64,000 nucleotides of DNA from Nocardioides abyssi (GCF_030412915.1 NZ_JAUHJR010000004.1:1-64000), one strand, 5' to 3'; numbered from the stretch's first letter, positions 1 to 11,545 are shown. Notes: generated by a model from the letters alone, not told the origin. Program-made: numbers and translations.

Positions 1-66
1 GTTAAGCCTTTCAGCGCCGATGGTACTGCAACCGCGAGGTTGTGGGAGAGTAGGACGCCGCCGGAC
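1..66 (+). rRNA. rrf: 5S ribosomal RNA, 3' end (truncated by window edge)
   Basis: The first bases match the conserved 3' half of actinobacterial 5S rRNA: the segment around the cgccgatggtactgc motif, the ggttgtgggagagtaggac segment and the closing gccgccgg acceptor strand. The 5' half lies left of the window. A GC-rich hairpin follows directly, as expected at the end of an rrn operon. The exact 3' base is uncertain by a few nucleotides. Confidence 0.88.
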
Positions 67-78
67 ATACCATTAGCA

Positions 79-110
79 AGCGGGGCCATACCTTCGGGTA
101 TGGCCCCGCT
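79..110 (+). terminator. Intrinsic terminator of the rRNA operon
   Basis: A perfect 14-bp stem (left arm agcggggccatacc) closes on a UUCG tetraloop. It lies 12 nt after the 5S end and is followed by a short T-containing stretch (tcgcatttcc). Position and stability fit an rrn terminator. Confidence 0.85.
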
Positions 111-278
111 TCGCATTTCCCAGGGAATTGTTCCTCGGTGGGGCCGGCAGGCCGTCTCGGTACCGCCCGCCGCGTGTTCTCCACAGGTGCGACTCGGACA
201 GCACTTTCCACACGACCACCGGTCGCGCCGCAGCGCCGTCGGTGCCGGCGCCGAGCGTGGTGCTCGGAGGTGATGTGC

Positions 279-653
279 ATGTCTGCACGCACGAAGGAGA
301 AGGTCCCGGCCACTGACGGCCGGGTGGAGCACGTGAACGAGGTCCGGCTGGTCGGACGGGTGACGCAGGCCCCGGAGGAGAAGCTGCTGCCCAGTGGTGA
401 CGCCGTCTGGACGTTCCGGCTCGCCGTGACCCGTACGGGGGACCGCAGCAGGTCGAAGCAGACCGTCGATGCCCTGGAGTGCGCGGTGTGGGCTGCCCGC
501 CCGCGCCGCAGCATCGCGACCTGGGGCGTCGGGGACGAGGTCGAGGTGGCCGGCGCGCTGCGTCGGCGGTTCTTCCGCGCGGGCGGCGGCGCGGGGTCGC
601 GGACCGAGGTGGAGGTCCGTACCGCCCGGGTCATCCGTCGTGCAGCTGCCTGA
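279..653 (+). CDS. Short single-stranded DNA-binding (SSB) family protein
   Basis: A 124-residue protein with one OB-fold of the SSB family. The signature strand NEVRLVGRVTQAPEEKLLPSGDAV (residues about 17-40) is followed by WTFRLAVTR and by VGDEVEVAGALRRRFF. It lacks the long Gly/Pro linker and acidic C-terminal tail through which the housekeeping SSB recruits partners, and ends in basic RRAAA. It is therefore probably an accessory SSB paralogue rather than the essential one. The ATG at 279 is chosen because GGAGG at 266-270 lies 8 nt upstream; an ATG at 273 is also in frame. It converges with the next gene, the two stops overlapping by 23 nt. Confidence 0.75.
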   Translation: MSARTKEKVPATDGRVEHVNEVRLVGRVTQAPEEKLLPSGDAVWTFRLAVTRTGDRSRSKQTVDALECAVWAARPRRSIATWGVGDEVEVAGALRRRFFRAGGGAGSRTEVEVRTARVIRRAAA

Positions 654-1752
654 TGAGCACGCCGACGCTGGGCTTGGGCTGGAACGAGGTTGCCTTCTGG
701 GGGAGCAGCCGGTCGTCGGCGACGATCCGCAGCACGCTGTCGACCGCCGGTGCGGGGACCAGGACCGCTGTCCCGGAGCTTGCGCCGGCGTGGGCGAGGA
801 CGTCCTCGGCGGAGTGGTGGTAGCCGATCCGCTGGGGGCCGCGCGGCAGCGCAGGGACGACGTCCTCGTGGAGGACCTCGATGGCGAGCCGGTCCGGGGT
901 CACCGGGACCTGGAGCGTCGCCCAGCTGCTGCCGTCGGTGACGACGAGGGTGCCGGGAGCCAGGGCGTCGACGGCGGCGCCGGGGGAGAGGTGCTCGAAG
1001 CGCAGGCCCACGTGCTCGGCGGCCGCACGGACGTCCTCGACGCGGCTGCCCACCAGGAGGCGGTGGATGGCCCCGAGGAACAAGGGGGTGTCGTCCTGGT
1101 CGACGAGCATGGCGAGCCCGCCACCCACGGAGCCGGGCGCGCGTCGGGCCAGGCGCAGGTAGGCGCTGTAGCGGTGGTGCCCGTCGGCGATGAGCGCGCG
1201 GGTCCCGGCCAGCTGCTCGGCGAGGACCGCCTGCAGGTCCGGGTCGCGCACGGCCCAGACGCGATGCTGCTGGCCGGCCCGGTCGGTGAACTCGCGCAGC
1301 GGGCTGCCGGACCTGACCTGGCGCAGCAGCTCCCGCGTCTCGGGCCGGCCGTGGTGCACCAGCAGGATCGGGGCCGGGTTCAGCTCCATCTGGGCCATGC
1401 GGTCAGCCAGCTCGTCGGCCTGCGTGGGGTGGATGCCCTCGTGGGGATAGATGGCCCGTTCGGCCCGGGTCGTGGCCCGGCGGGAGACGTCCAGGACGCC
1501 GACGAGCCCGCGCACCGTGATCCCGCCGGCGGTGTACTCGTGCAGGTAGAGCGCGGGTCCCTCGTCACGGCTCAGCTGCCCACGGTCCTCCCACTGGTCG
1601 AGCCGCTCCGGGACGCCGCTGTAGGGGCGGGCGAAGGCGCGTGCCGAGGCCGGGTCGCCGATCCGGCGCGCAGCCATCATCAACGCCCGGAACGGCGCGA
1701 GCACGAAGGGACCGGCGACGTACGGCGGGGTCACCACGGCGCTCGGGTCCAT
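631..1752 (-). CDS. DUF1015 family protein
   Basis: About 373 residues from the ATG at 1752. The DUF1015 hallmark ALIADGHHRYSAYLRLAR is present in the second half, with PPYVAGPFVLAPFRAL at the N terminus and YPHEGIHPTQADELADR in the middle. Family members are widespread in bacteria and have no established reaction; some are annotated as HTH- or SpoOJ/ParB-like without experimental support. An in-frame upstream start at 1812 would overlap the divergent HAD gene, so 1752 is preferred although no strong ribosome binding site is visible. It is divergent from the HAD phosphatase. Confidence 0.8.
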   Translation of the reverse strand: MDPSAVVTPPYVAGPFVLAPFRALMMAARRIGDPASARAFARPYSGVPERLDQWEDRGQLSRDEGPALYLHEYTAGGITVRGLVGVLDVSRRATTRAERAIYPHEGIHPTQADELADRMAQMELNPAPILLVHHGRPETRELLRQVRSGSPLREFTDRAGQQHRVWAVRDPDLQAVLAEQLAGTRALIADGHHRYSAYLRLARRAPGSVGGGLAMLVDQDDTPLFLGAIHRLLVGSRVEDVRAAAEHVGLRFEHLSPGAAVDALAPGTLVVTDGSSWATLQVPVTPDRLAIEVLHEDVVPALPRGPQRIGYHHSAEDVLAHAGASSGTAVLVPAPAVDSVLRIVADDRLLPQKATSFQPKPSVGVLIRQLHDG

Positions 1753-1799
1753 CGACGCATCGTAGGCTGCGCGCTCCACGACGCCAGAAGGAGGCGACG

Positions 1800-2813
1800 G
1801 TGCTGCAGCCATCCACGACCGCGCTCAGCCAGGTGCACGACCTGGCCATGCTCGACCTCGACGGCGTGGTCTACGTGGGTGGGGACGCCGTGCCCGGTGC
1901 ACCCGCCCACCTCGAGGCTGCGCGGGGCGCCGGTCAGCGCCTGGCGTTCATCACCAACAACGCCTCGCGGCCCCCGAGCACGGTGGCCGAGCACCTCACG
2001 CGGATCGGGGTGCCGGCCGCGGCCGAGGACGTCGTCACGTCGGCCCAGGCCGCCGCCCGCCTGCTCGCCGACCGGTTGAAGCCGGGCGCGCCGGTGGTGC
2101 TGCTCGGGGCTGCCGGCCTCGAGGAGGCCGTGCGCGCCGCCGGGCTGACGCCGGTCGGGGTGGAGGACGACGCCGAGGCGCTGGTGACCGGTTACGGCCC
2201 GGACGTGCTGTGGCGCGAGATCATGCAGGCGGCGGTGCGGGTGCGCGACGGGCTGTGGTGGGTCGCCTCGAACACCGACCTGAGCATTCCCACGTCCTAC
2301 GGCACGGCCCCGGGGCACGGCGTGCTGGTCGAGACCGTGCGCCGGTTCGCCGAGGTGCATCCCGTCGTGGCGGGCAAGCCCGAGCGTCCGCTGCTCGACG
2401 AGACCGTCCGACGCGTCGGCGGCGAGCGGCCGCTGATGGTCGGGGACCGGCTCGACACCGACATCGCCGGCGCCCGCGCCGCTGGGATCGCGTCGTTGCT
2501 GGTGCTGACCGGCGTCACGGGGCTGGCCGAGCTCGTCGCCGCAGCGCCGGAGGAGCGCCCGACGTACCTCGCCCCCGACCTGGCCGGCCTGCTCCAGCCG
2601 CACCCCGAGGTCGACGCCACCGACGGGGACGGCCGGTGCGAGGTCGGCGGCTGGCGGGCCGGCGTCGTCGAGGGCCGGCTTGCCGTCGAGGGAGCCGGCG
2701 AGGTGGCCGACTGGTGGCGGGCCGTCGCGGTCGCCGGGTGGGCGCACCTGGACGCCGCGGGCGAGGCCGCGGACACCGGCGGCCTGCGGCCCCCGGGGCA
2801 GGGTGACGGGTAA
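1800..2813 (+). CDS. HAD-IIA family hydrolase (NagD/phosphoglycolate phosphatase-like)
   Basis: A 337-residue HAD-superfamily phosphatase. Motif I is MLDLDGVVYVGG near residue 18 (nucleophile and general acid Asp). FITNNASRPP gives motif II, VAGKPERPLL supplies the motif III Lys, and MVGDRLDTDIAGARAAGI is motif IV. The placement of the C2 cap and the NN of motif II fit subfamily IIA, which contains NagD and 4-nitrophenyl/phosphoglycolate phosphatases. The substrate cannot be read from sequence. The GTG start at 1800 is supported by AAGGAGG at 1788-1794. The last 65 residues form an alanine-rich extension. In many actinobacteria this gene sits just upstream of tlyA, as here. Confidence 0.85.
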   Translation: MLQPSTTALSQVHDLAMLDLDGVVYVGGDAVPGAPAHLEAARGAGQRLAFITNNASRPPSTVAEHLTRIGVPAAAEDVVTSAQAAARLLADRLKPGAPVVLLGAAGLEEAVRAAGLTPVGVEDDAEALVTGYGPDVLWREIMQAAVRVRDGLWWVASNTDLSIPTSYGTAPGHGVLVETVRRFAEVHPVVAGKPERPLLDETVRRVGGERPLMVGDRLDTDIAGARAAGIASLLVLTGVTGLAELVAAAPEERPTYLAPDLAGLLQPHPEVDATDGDGRCEVGGWRAGVVEGRLAVEGAGEVADWWRAVAVAGWAHLDAAGEAADTGGLRPPGQGDG

Positions 2814-2823
2814 CCTCACCCGC

Positions 2824-3066
2824 ATGGACCAGGAGCCTGACCAGCCCGCCGACGGCGCGGCGGACAGCGGACCGGTGCGCACGGGCGTCGCGCGGGTCGA
2901 CGAGGTCCTCGCCGCCGTCGAGGAGCTCGAGGAGCGGCCGATCGAGGAGCACGTGGGTGTCTTCGAGACCGCTCACGGCGAGCTGCGGCGCGCCCTGGAC
3001 GGCGACCCGCGGGCCGGAACCCCGTCGGCGCCCGCCTCCACCTCCTCGACGACCGACCCCGCCTGA
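2824..3066 (+). CDS. Small conserved hypothetical protein upstream of tlyA
   Basis: An 80-residue acidic protein beginning MDQEPDQPADG. Its central stretch GVARVDEVLAAVEELEERPIEEHVGVFETAHGELRRALD is strongly helical, and the tail is low-complexity Ser/Thr/Pro. A small protein with this central helix commonly sits between the HAD phosphatase and tlyA in actinobacteria; its function is unknown. It starts 10 nt after the HAD stop and ends 4 nt before tlyA, so it is very probably cotranscribed with both. Confidence 0.65.
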   Translation: MDQEPDQPADGAADSGPVRTGVARVDEVLAAVEELEERPIEEHVGVFETAHGELRRALDGDPRAGTPSAPASTSSTTDPA

Positions 3067-3070
3067 CGTC

Positions 3071-3910
3071 GTGCCCCCTCGTCGACTCCGGCTGGACGCC
3101 GAGCTGGTCCGCCGCGGCCTCGCGCGGTCCCGCGAGCACGCCAGCGAGCTGATCGCGGCCGGGCGGGTGACCGTGCAGGGTGCGCGGGCGACCAAGCCGG
3201 CGACCGGCGTCACGACCGACGTCGCGCTGGTCGTCGCCGCCGACCCGGACCGTCCGGACTACGTGTCCCGGGGCGGGCACAAGCTGGCCGGGGCGCTGGC
3301 GGCGTTCGAGCCTCTCGGCCTCGCGGTCGCGGGCCGTCGCTGCCTGGACGCCGGCGCGTCGACCGGCGGCTTCACCGACGTCCTGCTCCGCCAGGGCGCG
3401 GCGCAGGTGGTGGCCGTCGACGTCGGCTACGGGCAGCTGGCCTGGCGGCTCCAGCAGGACGAGCGGGTGGTCGTGCACGACCGCACCAACATCCGCGAGG
3501 TCTCCCAGGAGCTCATCGGCGGCCCCGTCGACCTCGTCGTGGGCGACCTGTCGTTCATCTCCCTCGAGCTCGTGCTGGACGCGCTCCTCGCCGTCACGTC
3601 CGACGACGGTGACCTGGTGCCGATGGTCAAGCCGCAGTTCGAGGTCGGCAAGGACCGCGTCGGCAAGGGTGGGGTGGTGCGTGACGTCGGGCTGCGGGCC
3701 GAGGCCGTGCTGGCCGTCGCCGACGCGGCCGCCCGCCGCGGCTGGGGAGCGCGGGCCGTCACCGTCAGCCCGCTGCCGGGGCCGTCGGGCAACGTGGAGT
3801 TCTTCCTGTGGCTGCGCAAGGGCCCGGCCACCATCGATGCCGACGAGGTCCACAGGGTCGTGCGCGGCGGACCGCCGTCGTCGGTGCCCGGTGAGAGGGT
3901 GGATCCGTGA
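3071..3910 (+). CDS. tlyA: TlyA family rRNA (cytidine-2'-O)-methyltransferase
   Basis: 279 residues. An N-terminal S4 RNA-binding domain (RLDAELVRRGLARSREHASELIAAGRVTV) is followed by an FtsJ/RrmJ-type Rossmann methyltransferase. That domain contains CLDAGASTGGFTDVLLRQGA (SAM motif I), VVAVDVGYGQLAW, VVGDLSFISL and MVKPQFEVGKD. Characterised TlyA proteins 2'-O-methylate 16S and 23S rRNA and confer capreomycin sensitivity. The GTG start at 3071 gives the usual family length. It overlaps nadK by 4 nt (GTGA). Neighbours nadK and recN match the M. tuberculosis order Rv1694-Rv1696. Confidence 0.93.
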   Translation: MPPRRLRLDAELVRRGLARSREHASELIAAGRVTVQGARATKPATGVTTDVALVVAADPDRPDYVSRGGHKLAGALAAFEPLGLAVAGRRCLDAGASTGGFTDVLLRQGAAQVVAVDVGYGQLAWRLQQDERVVVHDRTNIREVSQELIGGPVDLVVGDLSFISLELVLDALLAVTSDDGDLVPMVKPQFEVGKDRVGKGGVVRDVGLRAEAVLAVADAAARRGWGARAVTVSPLPGPSGNVEFFLWLRKGPATIDADEVHRVVRGGPPSSVPGERVDP

Positions 3911-4851
3911 CCACCTCCGCACCGCCGACCCGGCGCGTCCTCATGATCGCCCACACCGGGCGCGCCGAGGCCCGCGAGGTCGCGCTCGCCTTCTGCAAGG
4001 CGCTGAGCGCGAGCGGGATCGTGGTGCGGCTGCTCGCGACCGAGGCGGCCGACCTGGAGCTGGACCCGGCGGCGTACTCCCCGTCCATCGAGGTCGTCCC
4101 CACCGAGGAGGGTGCGGCCGCCGACTGCGAGCTCGCGGTGGTCATCGGCGGCGACGGCACGATCCTGCGCGCTGCGGAGATCACCTACACCAGCCGGACG
4201 CCGGTGCTGGGGGTCAACCTCGGCCACGTCGGGTTCCTCGCCGAGGCGGAGGTCGACGACGTCCAGTCGACGATCGACGCCGTCGTCGGGCGGCGCTACG
4301 TCGCCGAGGACCGGCTGACCCTCGACGTGCGGGTGCTGCGCGACGGCGAGCTGGTGACCCGGACCTTCGCGGTCAACGACGCCAGCGTGGAGAAGGCCGC
4401 CCGCGAGCGGATGCTCGAGGTGGTCGTCGAGGTCGACGGCCGCCCGCTGTCGCGGTGGGGCTGCGACGGCGTGGTGTGCGCGACGCCCACCGGCTCCACG
4501 GCGTACAACTTCAGCGCCGGCGGCCCGGTCGTGTGGCCGGGCGTCGAGGCGCTGCTCATGGTCCCGATCAGCGCGCACGCGCTCTTCGCCCGCCCGCTGG
4601 TGGTGGCCCCGACCTCGGTGCTCGCCGTCGAGGTGCTGGCCCGGACCGAGGGGGCCGGCGTGCTGTGGTGCGACGGTCGGCGCACGGTCGACCTGCCGCC
4701 GGGCGCGCGGATCGAGGTGCGTCGCGGTGAGCACCCGGTGCGGCTGGTGCGGCTGCACGACTCCCCGTTCACCGACCGGCTGGTGGCCAAGTTCGGCCTC
4801 CCGGTCGAGGGCTGGCGGGGCCAGGCAGAGCGACGACGACGGGAGGCGTGA
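3907..4851 (+). CDS. nadK: NAD kinase
   Basis: 314 residues. It phosphorylates NAD+ to NADP+ in the cytoplasm. Diagnostic motifs are GGDGTILRAAE (nucleotide-binding GGDGT), LGHVGFLAE, the NDASVEKA segment and CDGVVCATPTGSTAYNFSAGGP (TPTGSTAY signature). The GTG start overlaps the tlyA stop by 4 nt and the stop is followed immediately by recN, which indicates a translationally coupled operon. Length is normal for actinobacterial PpnK. Confidence 0.95.
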   Translation: MTTSAPPTRRVLMIAHTGRAEAREVALAFCKALSASGIVVRLLATEAADLELDPAAYSPSIEVVPTEEGAAADCELAVVIGGDGTILRAAEITYTSRTPVLGVNLGHVGFLAEAEVDDVQSTIDAVVGRRYVAEDRLTLDVRVLRDGELVTRTFAVNDASVEKAARERMLEVVVEVDGRPLSRWGCDGVVCATPTGSTAYNFSAGGPVVWPGVEALLMVPISAHALFARPLVVAPTSVLAVEVLARTEGAGVLWCDGRRTVDLPPGARIEVRRGEHPVRLVRLHDSPFTDRLVAKFGLPVEGWRGQAERRRREA

Positions 4852-4852
4852 G

Positions 4853-6619
4853 GTGCTCGAGGAGATCCGGATCGGCTCGCTCGGCGTCATCGACTCCTCG
4901 ACCCTCGAGCTGGGGCCGGGGCTGACGGTCATCACCGGCGAGACCGGCGCCGGCAAGACGATGATCGTGACCGCCCTCGGGCTGCTGCTCGGCGGTCGTG
5001 CGGACAGCGGTGCCGTGCGGTCGGGTGCACGTGCGGCGCGCGTCGAGGGCGTGGTGGACGCGCGCACGCTCCCGGACTTCGCGGCTGCGGCCGAGGAGGC
5101 CGGGGGAGCGGTCGAGGACGACCGCGTGGTCCTGGCGCGCAACGTCTCGGCGGAGGGCCGCTCCCGCGCCTACGTCGGCGGTGCCACCGTGCCGGTCTCG
5201 ACCCTCGCGGAGCTCGCCGAGCCGCTGGTCGCCGTCCACGGGCAGTCCGACCAGCACCGGCTGCTGCAGCCGCGCCGGCAGCGCGAGGCGCTGGACCGGT
5301 TCGGCGGCGAGGCGGTGACCGGTCTGCGGACCAGGTACCGCGAGGTGCACGCCCGGCTCGAGGCCACCGAGCGCGAGCTCGGCGAGGTCGTCGCCTCGGC
5401 GCGGGACCGTGCCCGGGAGGCCGACCTGCTGCGGTTCGGGCTCGACGAGGTCGAGCAGGTCTCGCCCGAGCCGGGGGAGGACGCCACACTGGCTGCCGAG
5501 GAGACCCGGCTGGGCTTCTCCGACACGCTGCGGACCGCTGCCGAGGTGGCACGGGAGGCGTTGTCCAGCGAGCACGGGTCGCCCGACGCCCTGGCCACGG
5601 TCTCGGCCGCGCGGTCCGCGCTCGACGGCGTGCGCGAGCACGACACGGAGGCCGCCGAGCTCGCCGACCGGCTCGCCGAGGTGACCTACCTGCTCTCCGA
5701 CGTCGCGGCCGACGTGGCGTCGTACGCGACCCGGATCGAGACCGACCCCGCCCGGCTGGCCGCGGTCTCCGAGCGCCGGGCGTCGCTGACCGCGCTGACG
5801 CGGAAGTACGGCGAGACCATCGACGAGGTGCTCGCCTGGGCGGAGACGTCCTCGCGGCGGCTGCTCGAGCTCGACGGCACCGACGAGCGGATCGAGGAGC
5901 TCCGCTCGGAGCGCGAGGCGCTGCGCGCCGAGCTGGCCGACCTGGCGGGTGCGCTCAGCGCCGCGCGGACCGAGGCGGCGGGCCGGCTCGCCGACGAGGT
6001 CACCGCGGAGCTCGGCCTGCTGGCGATGCCGCACGCGCGGATCGCCGTGGAGGTGCGGCAGACCGAGCTGGACCCGGACGACGCGCCCGGTGGCCCGTCC
6101 GGAGCCCACGCCCCGCTGCTGGTCGGCGGCCGGCACCTGCGCTACGGCTCCTCGGGCGTCGACGAGGTCGAGCTGCTGCTCGCGGCGAACACCGGTTCGG
6201 ACCCGCGTCCGCTTCACAAGGGTGCCTCCGGCGGTGAGCTCTCCCGGGTGATGCTCGCCCTCGAGGTGGCGCTCGCCGGCACGAGCCCGGTGCCGACCTT
6301 CGTCTTCGACGAGGTCGACGCCGGGGTGGGCGGCACGGCGGCGGTCGAGATCGGCCGGCGGCTCGCGCGGCTGGCCCGGTCCGCCCAGGTGCTGGTCGTC
6401 ACCCACCTGCCGCAGGTCGCGGCGTTCGCCGACCGCCACGTCGTGGTGGAGAAGTCCAACGACGGCACGATCACCAGCTCCGGGCTGACGGTCCTCGACG
6501 ACGCCGCCCGGGAGCGGGAGCTCTCGCGGATGCTCGCCGGCATGACCGAGAGCGACACCGCCCTGGCGCACGCCCGGGAGCTTCTCGAGGTGGCCTCCAC
6601 CGCCCGCGCCCTCGCCTGA
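4853..6619 (+). CDS. recN: DNA repair protein RecN
   Basis: 588 residues, an SMC-like ATPase of double-strand-break repair. The Walker A ITGETGAGKTMIV lies at about residues 25-37. Coiled-coil arms fill the middle (ATERELGEVVASARDRAREAD; SEREALRAELADLAGALSAART). The ABC signature KGASGGELSRVMLALEVAL and Walker B TFVFDEVDAGVGG follow, with VVTHLPQVAAFAD as the switch region. The GTG start at 4853 has GGGAGG at 4841-4846 and begins 1 nt after the nadK stop. No SOS box was looked for systematically upstream of the operon. Confidence 0.95.
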   Translation: MLEEIRIGSLGVIDSSTLELGPGLTVITGETGAGKTMIVTALGLLLGGRADSGAVRSGARAARVEGVVDARTLPDFAAAAEEAGGAVEDDRVVLARNVSAEGRSRAYVGGATVPVSTLAELAEPLVAVHGQSDQHRLLQPRRQREALDRFGGEAVTGLRTRYREVHARLEATERELGEVVASARDRAREADLLRFGLDEVEQVSPEPGEDATLAAEETRLGFSDTLRTAAEVAREALSSEHGSPDALATVSAARSALDGVREHDTEAAELADRLAEVTYLLSDVAADVASYATRIETDPARLAAVSERRASLTALTRKYGETIDEVLAWAETSSRRLLELDGTDERIEELRSEREALRAELADLAGALSAARTEAAGRLADEVTAELGLLAMPHARIAVEVRQTELDPDDAPGGPSGAHAPLLVGGRHLRYGSSGVDEVELLLAANTGSDPRPLHKGASGGELSRVMLALEVALAGTSPVPTFVFDEVDAGVGGTAAVEIGRRLARLARSAQVLVVTHLPQVAAFADRHVVVEKSNDGTITSSGLTVLDDAARERELSRMLAGMTESDTALAHARELLEVASTARALA

Positions 6620-6889
6620 CCCGCGGCCTGTTCGCCAGCCGAGGCACTGGGCGCCTGTGTGACTGTGTGACTGGTGTGACTCGTGGGGCTGGAGGGGTCG
6701 GGAGCATCCCAAGTTAACTTGGGATGCACACGCTTCCCTGCCGATGCATCGGCCGCGGAGCGGGAGGGATGGCCGCGGAGTGAGCCCGGTGCACGGTCCG
6801 GTCGGCGCGGGTGACGTCGCCCACGCCGACGCGCCCGGCCGCGGGTGATGCGGGGGAGGGCCCGCGGGGTTTGTGACCATGGATCGGTC
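6620..6889. other. Intergenic region recN-steA with tandem motif and palindrome
   Basis: 270 bp without a gene. At 6655-6681 a tgtgtgac-like motif is repeated two to three times in tandem. This is followed by a perfect 24-bp palindrome at 6704-6727. GC content dips locally around the palindrome. The palindrome has no loop and no T-tract, so it looks more like a protein-binding site than a recN terminator. Confidence 0.6.
6704..6727. promoter_or_regulatory. Perfect 24-bp palindrome, candidate operator
   Basis: Left arm gcatcccaagtt and right arm aacttgggatgc are exact reverse complements with no spacer. The site lies 163 bp upstream of the steA start and 85 bp after the recN stop. Its AT-rich centre inside GC-rich DNA fits a dimeric regulator site. 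The regulator is unknown. Confidence 0.55.
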
Positions 6890-8070
6890 ATGAGACTCCC
6901 CACCCGACAGCAGACCTCCGTCCTGCCCGGGGTGGCCGGCACGGCACGCGTGGAGCGACGTCCTCGGGTGCTGCTCCCGCGCCTCCGGCCCGGCGACATC
7001 GCGGTCCTCGAGCACTCGGCGCTCGACCGGGCGACGGCCCAGCGGCTCGTCGACGCCCAGGTCGCGGCGGTCGTCAACGTCGCGCCGATGGTGTCCGGCC
7101 GCTACCCGAACCTCGGTCCGGAGGTGCTGCTGCGCGCCGGGGTGCCGATGGTCGACGGCGTCGGGACCACCGCGCTGGCCGCGCTGACCGACGGCCGCCG
7201 GGTGCGGCTGCACGCCGGCAACGTCCTCGAGGACGACGGGGCCGGGGGCGGGCGGGTGCTCGCCAGCGGTCGCGCGCTCGACCGGGAGACCGTCGAGGCG
7301 GAGCTGGTCGGCGCGCGGCAGGGCCTCGCGACCCAGCTGGAGTCCTTCACCCACAACAGCACCGCCTTCCTCCAGCGCGAGCAGGACCTGCTGCTCCACG
7401 GGATCGGGGTGCCGGTGCCCGGCACGCGGATCGCCGGCCGGACCGTCGTCGTGGTCGCCGACGGCCCCGACGTGGAGGCCGAGCTCGTGCGGCTGCGCCC
7501 CTACCTGCGTGAGCAGGAGCCGGTGGTGGTGGCCGTGGGCCGGAGCGCGGAGGCGGTCCGCGACATCGGCCGGCGCCCGGACGTGGTCGTCGTCGACGCC
7601 GACGAGCCCGAGGGCGTACCGTCCGCCGCCGCGCTGAAGGCGGCTCGCGACGTCGTCGTGCGCACCGGACGTGGGACGAGCGGCGGCGAGCTCGTCGAGT
7701 CGCTCGACCGGCTCGGGATCAGGCCGCTGCGCATCGAGACCGACGCGACCGCCGAGGACGCCGCGCTGCTGCTGGCCGGTGCCGGCGACGCCGCGGTCGT
7801 CATCGGCGTGGGGATGCGCGCCAGCCTCGAGGAGTTCCTCGACCGCGAGCGCTCCGGCCTCGCCAGCACCTACCTGACGCGGCTCAAGCTGGGCGCGCGG
7901 CTCGTCGACGCGGCGGCGGTGCCCTACCTGTACTCCGGGCGCGTGCGCCCGCACCACCTGCTCCTGGTCATGGTCGCCGGGTTCGTCGCGCTCGCGGCGG
8001 CCGTCGGCGTGACCCCGGTCGGCCAGGAGTGGGCCGACCAGCTCTCCGACACCCTGCAAGGACTTCTCCC

Positions 8071-8074
<4 letters not shown>
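6890..8074 (+). CDS. steA: SteA-like protein (putative cytokinetic ring protein, thiamin-pyrophosphokinase-like fold)
   Basis: 394 residues, the homologue of Rv1697/SteA. SteA acts with SteB in corynebacterial cell separation. Features include a long cytoplasmic domain with VAAVVNVAPMVSGRYPNLGP, GVPMVDGVG and DLLLHGIGVPVPGT, and a C-terminal hydrophobic helix LLLVMVAGFVALAAAVGV (about residues 355-372) that anchors it to the membrane. The start at 6890 (MRLPTRQQTS) is uncertain: no strong ribosome binding site is seen and an in-frame ATG lies at 6845. Its stop overlaps the next gene by 4 nt, and the pair is conserved between recN and pyrG. Confidence 0.85.
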
Positions 8075-10693
<2,619 letters not shown>

Positions 10694-10694
10694 G

Positions 10695-10735
10695 CCCACC
10701 CCGGCTGGTGGGTGCGCGGTGCCGCCCGGGGTGGG
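10695..10735 (+). terminator. Hairpin after pyrG, likely terminator
   Basis: A 10-bp perfect stem (cccaccccgg paired with ccggggtggg) with a 21-nt loop begins 1 nt after the pyrG stop. There is no T-tract, as usual in high-GC actinobacteria. The rest of the 243-bp gap to the NUDIX gene holds a second smaller inverted repeat at 10816-10831 (CCCAA/TTGGG) and no gene. Confidence 0.55.
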
Positions 10736-10936
10736 GGTCGGGGCCTGCGGCTCCCGCCGGACGGGCAGGCCCGGTCTGCCAGGCCTGCGCTCGTGCCTCG
10801 CTCCGGCCCGCCAGACCCAACCACGATTGGGCCTGCCCGCCCGTCGTCCGCCTCCGGCCCCGACCCGCGCGGCGTACCCGTCCTGCGAGTCGTCCTCCGG
10901 CGCGGCAGCGGTGGGCTGGTGGGTAGCGTCGCGGGC

Positions 10937-11545
10937 ATGGTGAACCTGGAGGACCGGGCCGAGCGGTGGCCGGTGGAGGAGAGCAGCTACCTCTACGAGG
11001 GGGACTGGGTGGTCTCGCTGCGGGCCGACCGGGTGCGGCGGGAGGGGGCGGAGGGCGAGGAGCCGTTCCGCCGGATCGTGCTGGAGCACCCTGGTGCGGT
11101 GGTGGTGCTGGCGGTCGACGACGGGGACCGGGTGCTGTGCCTGGAGCAGTACCGCCACGCGGCGGGACGGCGGTTCGTCGAGCTGCCGGCCGGTCTGCTG
11201 GACGGGCCGGCCGAGGAGGACCCGCTGGACGTCGCGCGGCGCGAGCTGCGCGAGGAGGCGCTGCTCGAGGCGCAGGAGTGGACCCACCTGGGGACGACCT
11301 GGTCCTCGCCGGGGATCTCGGCGGAGGTGATGCACCTGTTCCTGGCCCGCGGCCTGACCAGCACCGACCGGGGCGACTTCGTGCTGCAGCACGAGGAGGC
11401 GGACATGGTGACCTTCTGGGCGCCGTTCGCCGAGCTGCGGGCGGCGGTCGTGGAGGGGCGGGTGGCGGACGGGCCGTTGGTCCAGGCGGTCCTGCTCGCG
11501 GAGGCGAGGGGGCTGGTGGGGAACGGCGCGACGCCACCCACGTGA
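10937..11545 (+). CDS. NUDIX hydrolase, ADP-ribose pyrophosphatase-like
   Basis: 202 residues. The Nudix box is FVELPAGLLDGPAEEDPLDVARRELREEALL (G-x5-E-x7-REUXEE pattern), preceded by GAVVVLAVDDGDRVLCLEQYRHAAGRR as in ADP-ribose pyrophosphatases. The probable reaction is hydrolysis of ADP-ribose to AMP and ribose-5-phosphate. The gene corresponds to Rv1700, which follows pyrG in M. tuberculosis. TAGCGT at 10924-10929 sits 8 nt before the ATG, which suggests a leaderless transcript. Confidence 0.88.
   Translation: MVNLEDRAERWPVEESSYLYEGDWVVSLRADRVRREGAEGEEPFRRIVLEHPGAVVVLAVDDGDRVLCLEQYRHAAGRRFVELPAGLLDGPAEEDPLDVARRELREEALLEAQEWTHLGTTWSSPGISAEVMHLFLARGLTSTDRGDFVLQHEEADMVTFWAPFAELRAAVVEGRVADGPLVQAVLLAEARGLVGNGATPPT

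Noticed and set aside
6704-6727. Reading the palindrome as the recN terminator
   Set aside because: It has no loop or T-tract, is AT-rich in the centre and lies 85 bp from the stop, so an operator is more likely, although termination cannot be excluded.
4769-8059. Minus-strand open frame of about 1,100 codons opposite recN, steA and mctB
   Set aside because: Gly/Arg/Val-rich antisense shadow produced by high third-position GC. The plus-strand genes have clear family motifs.
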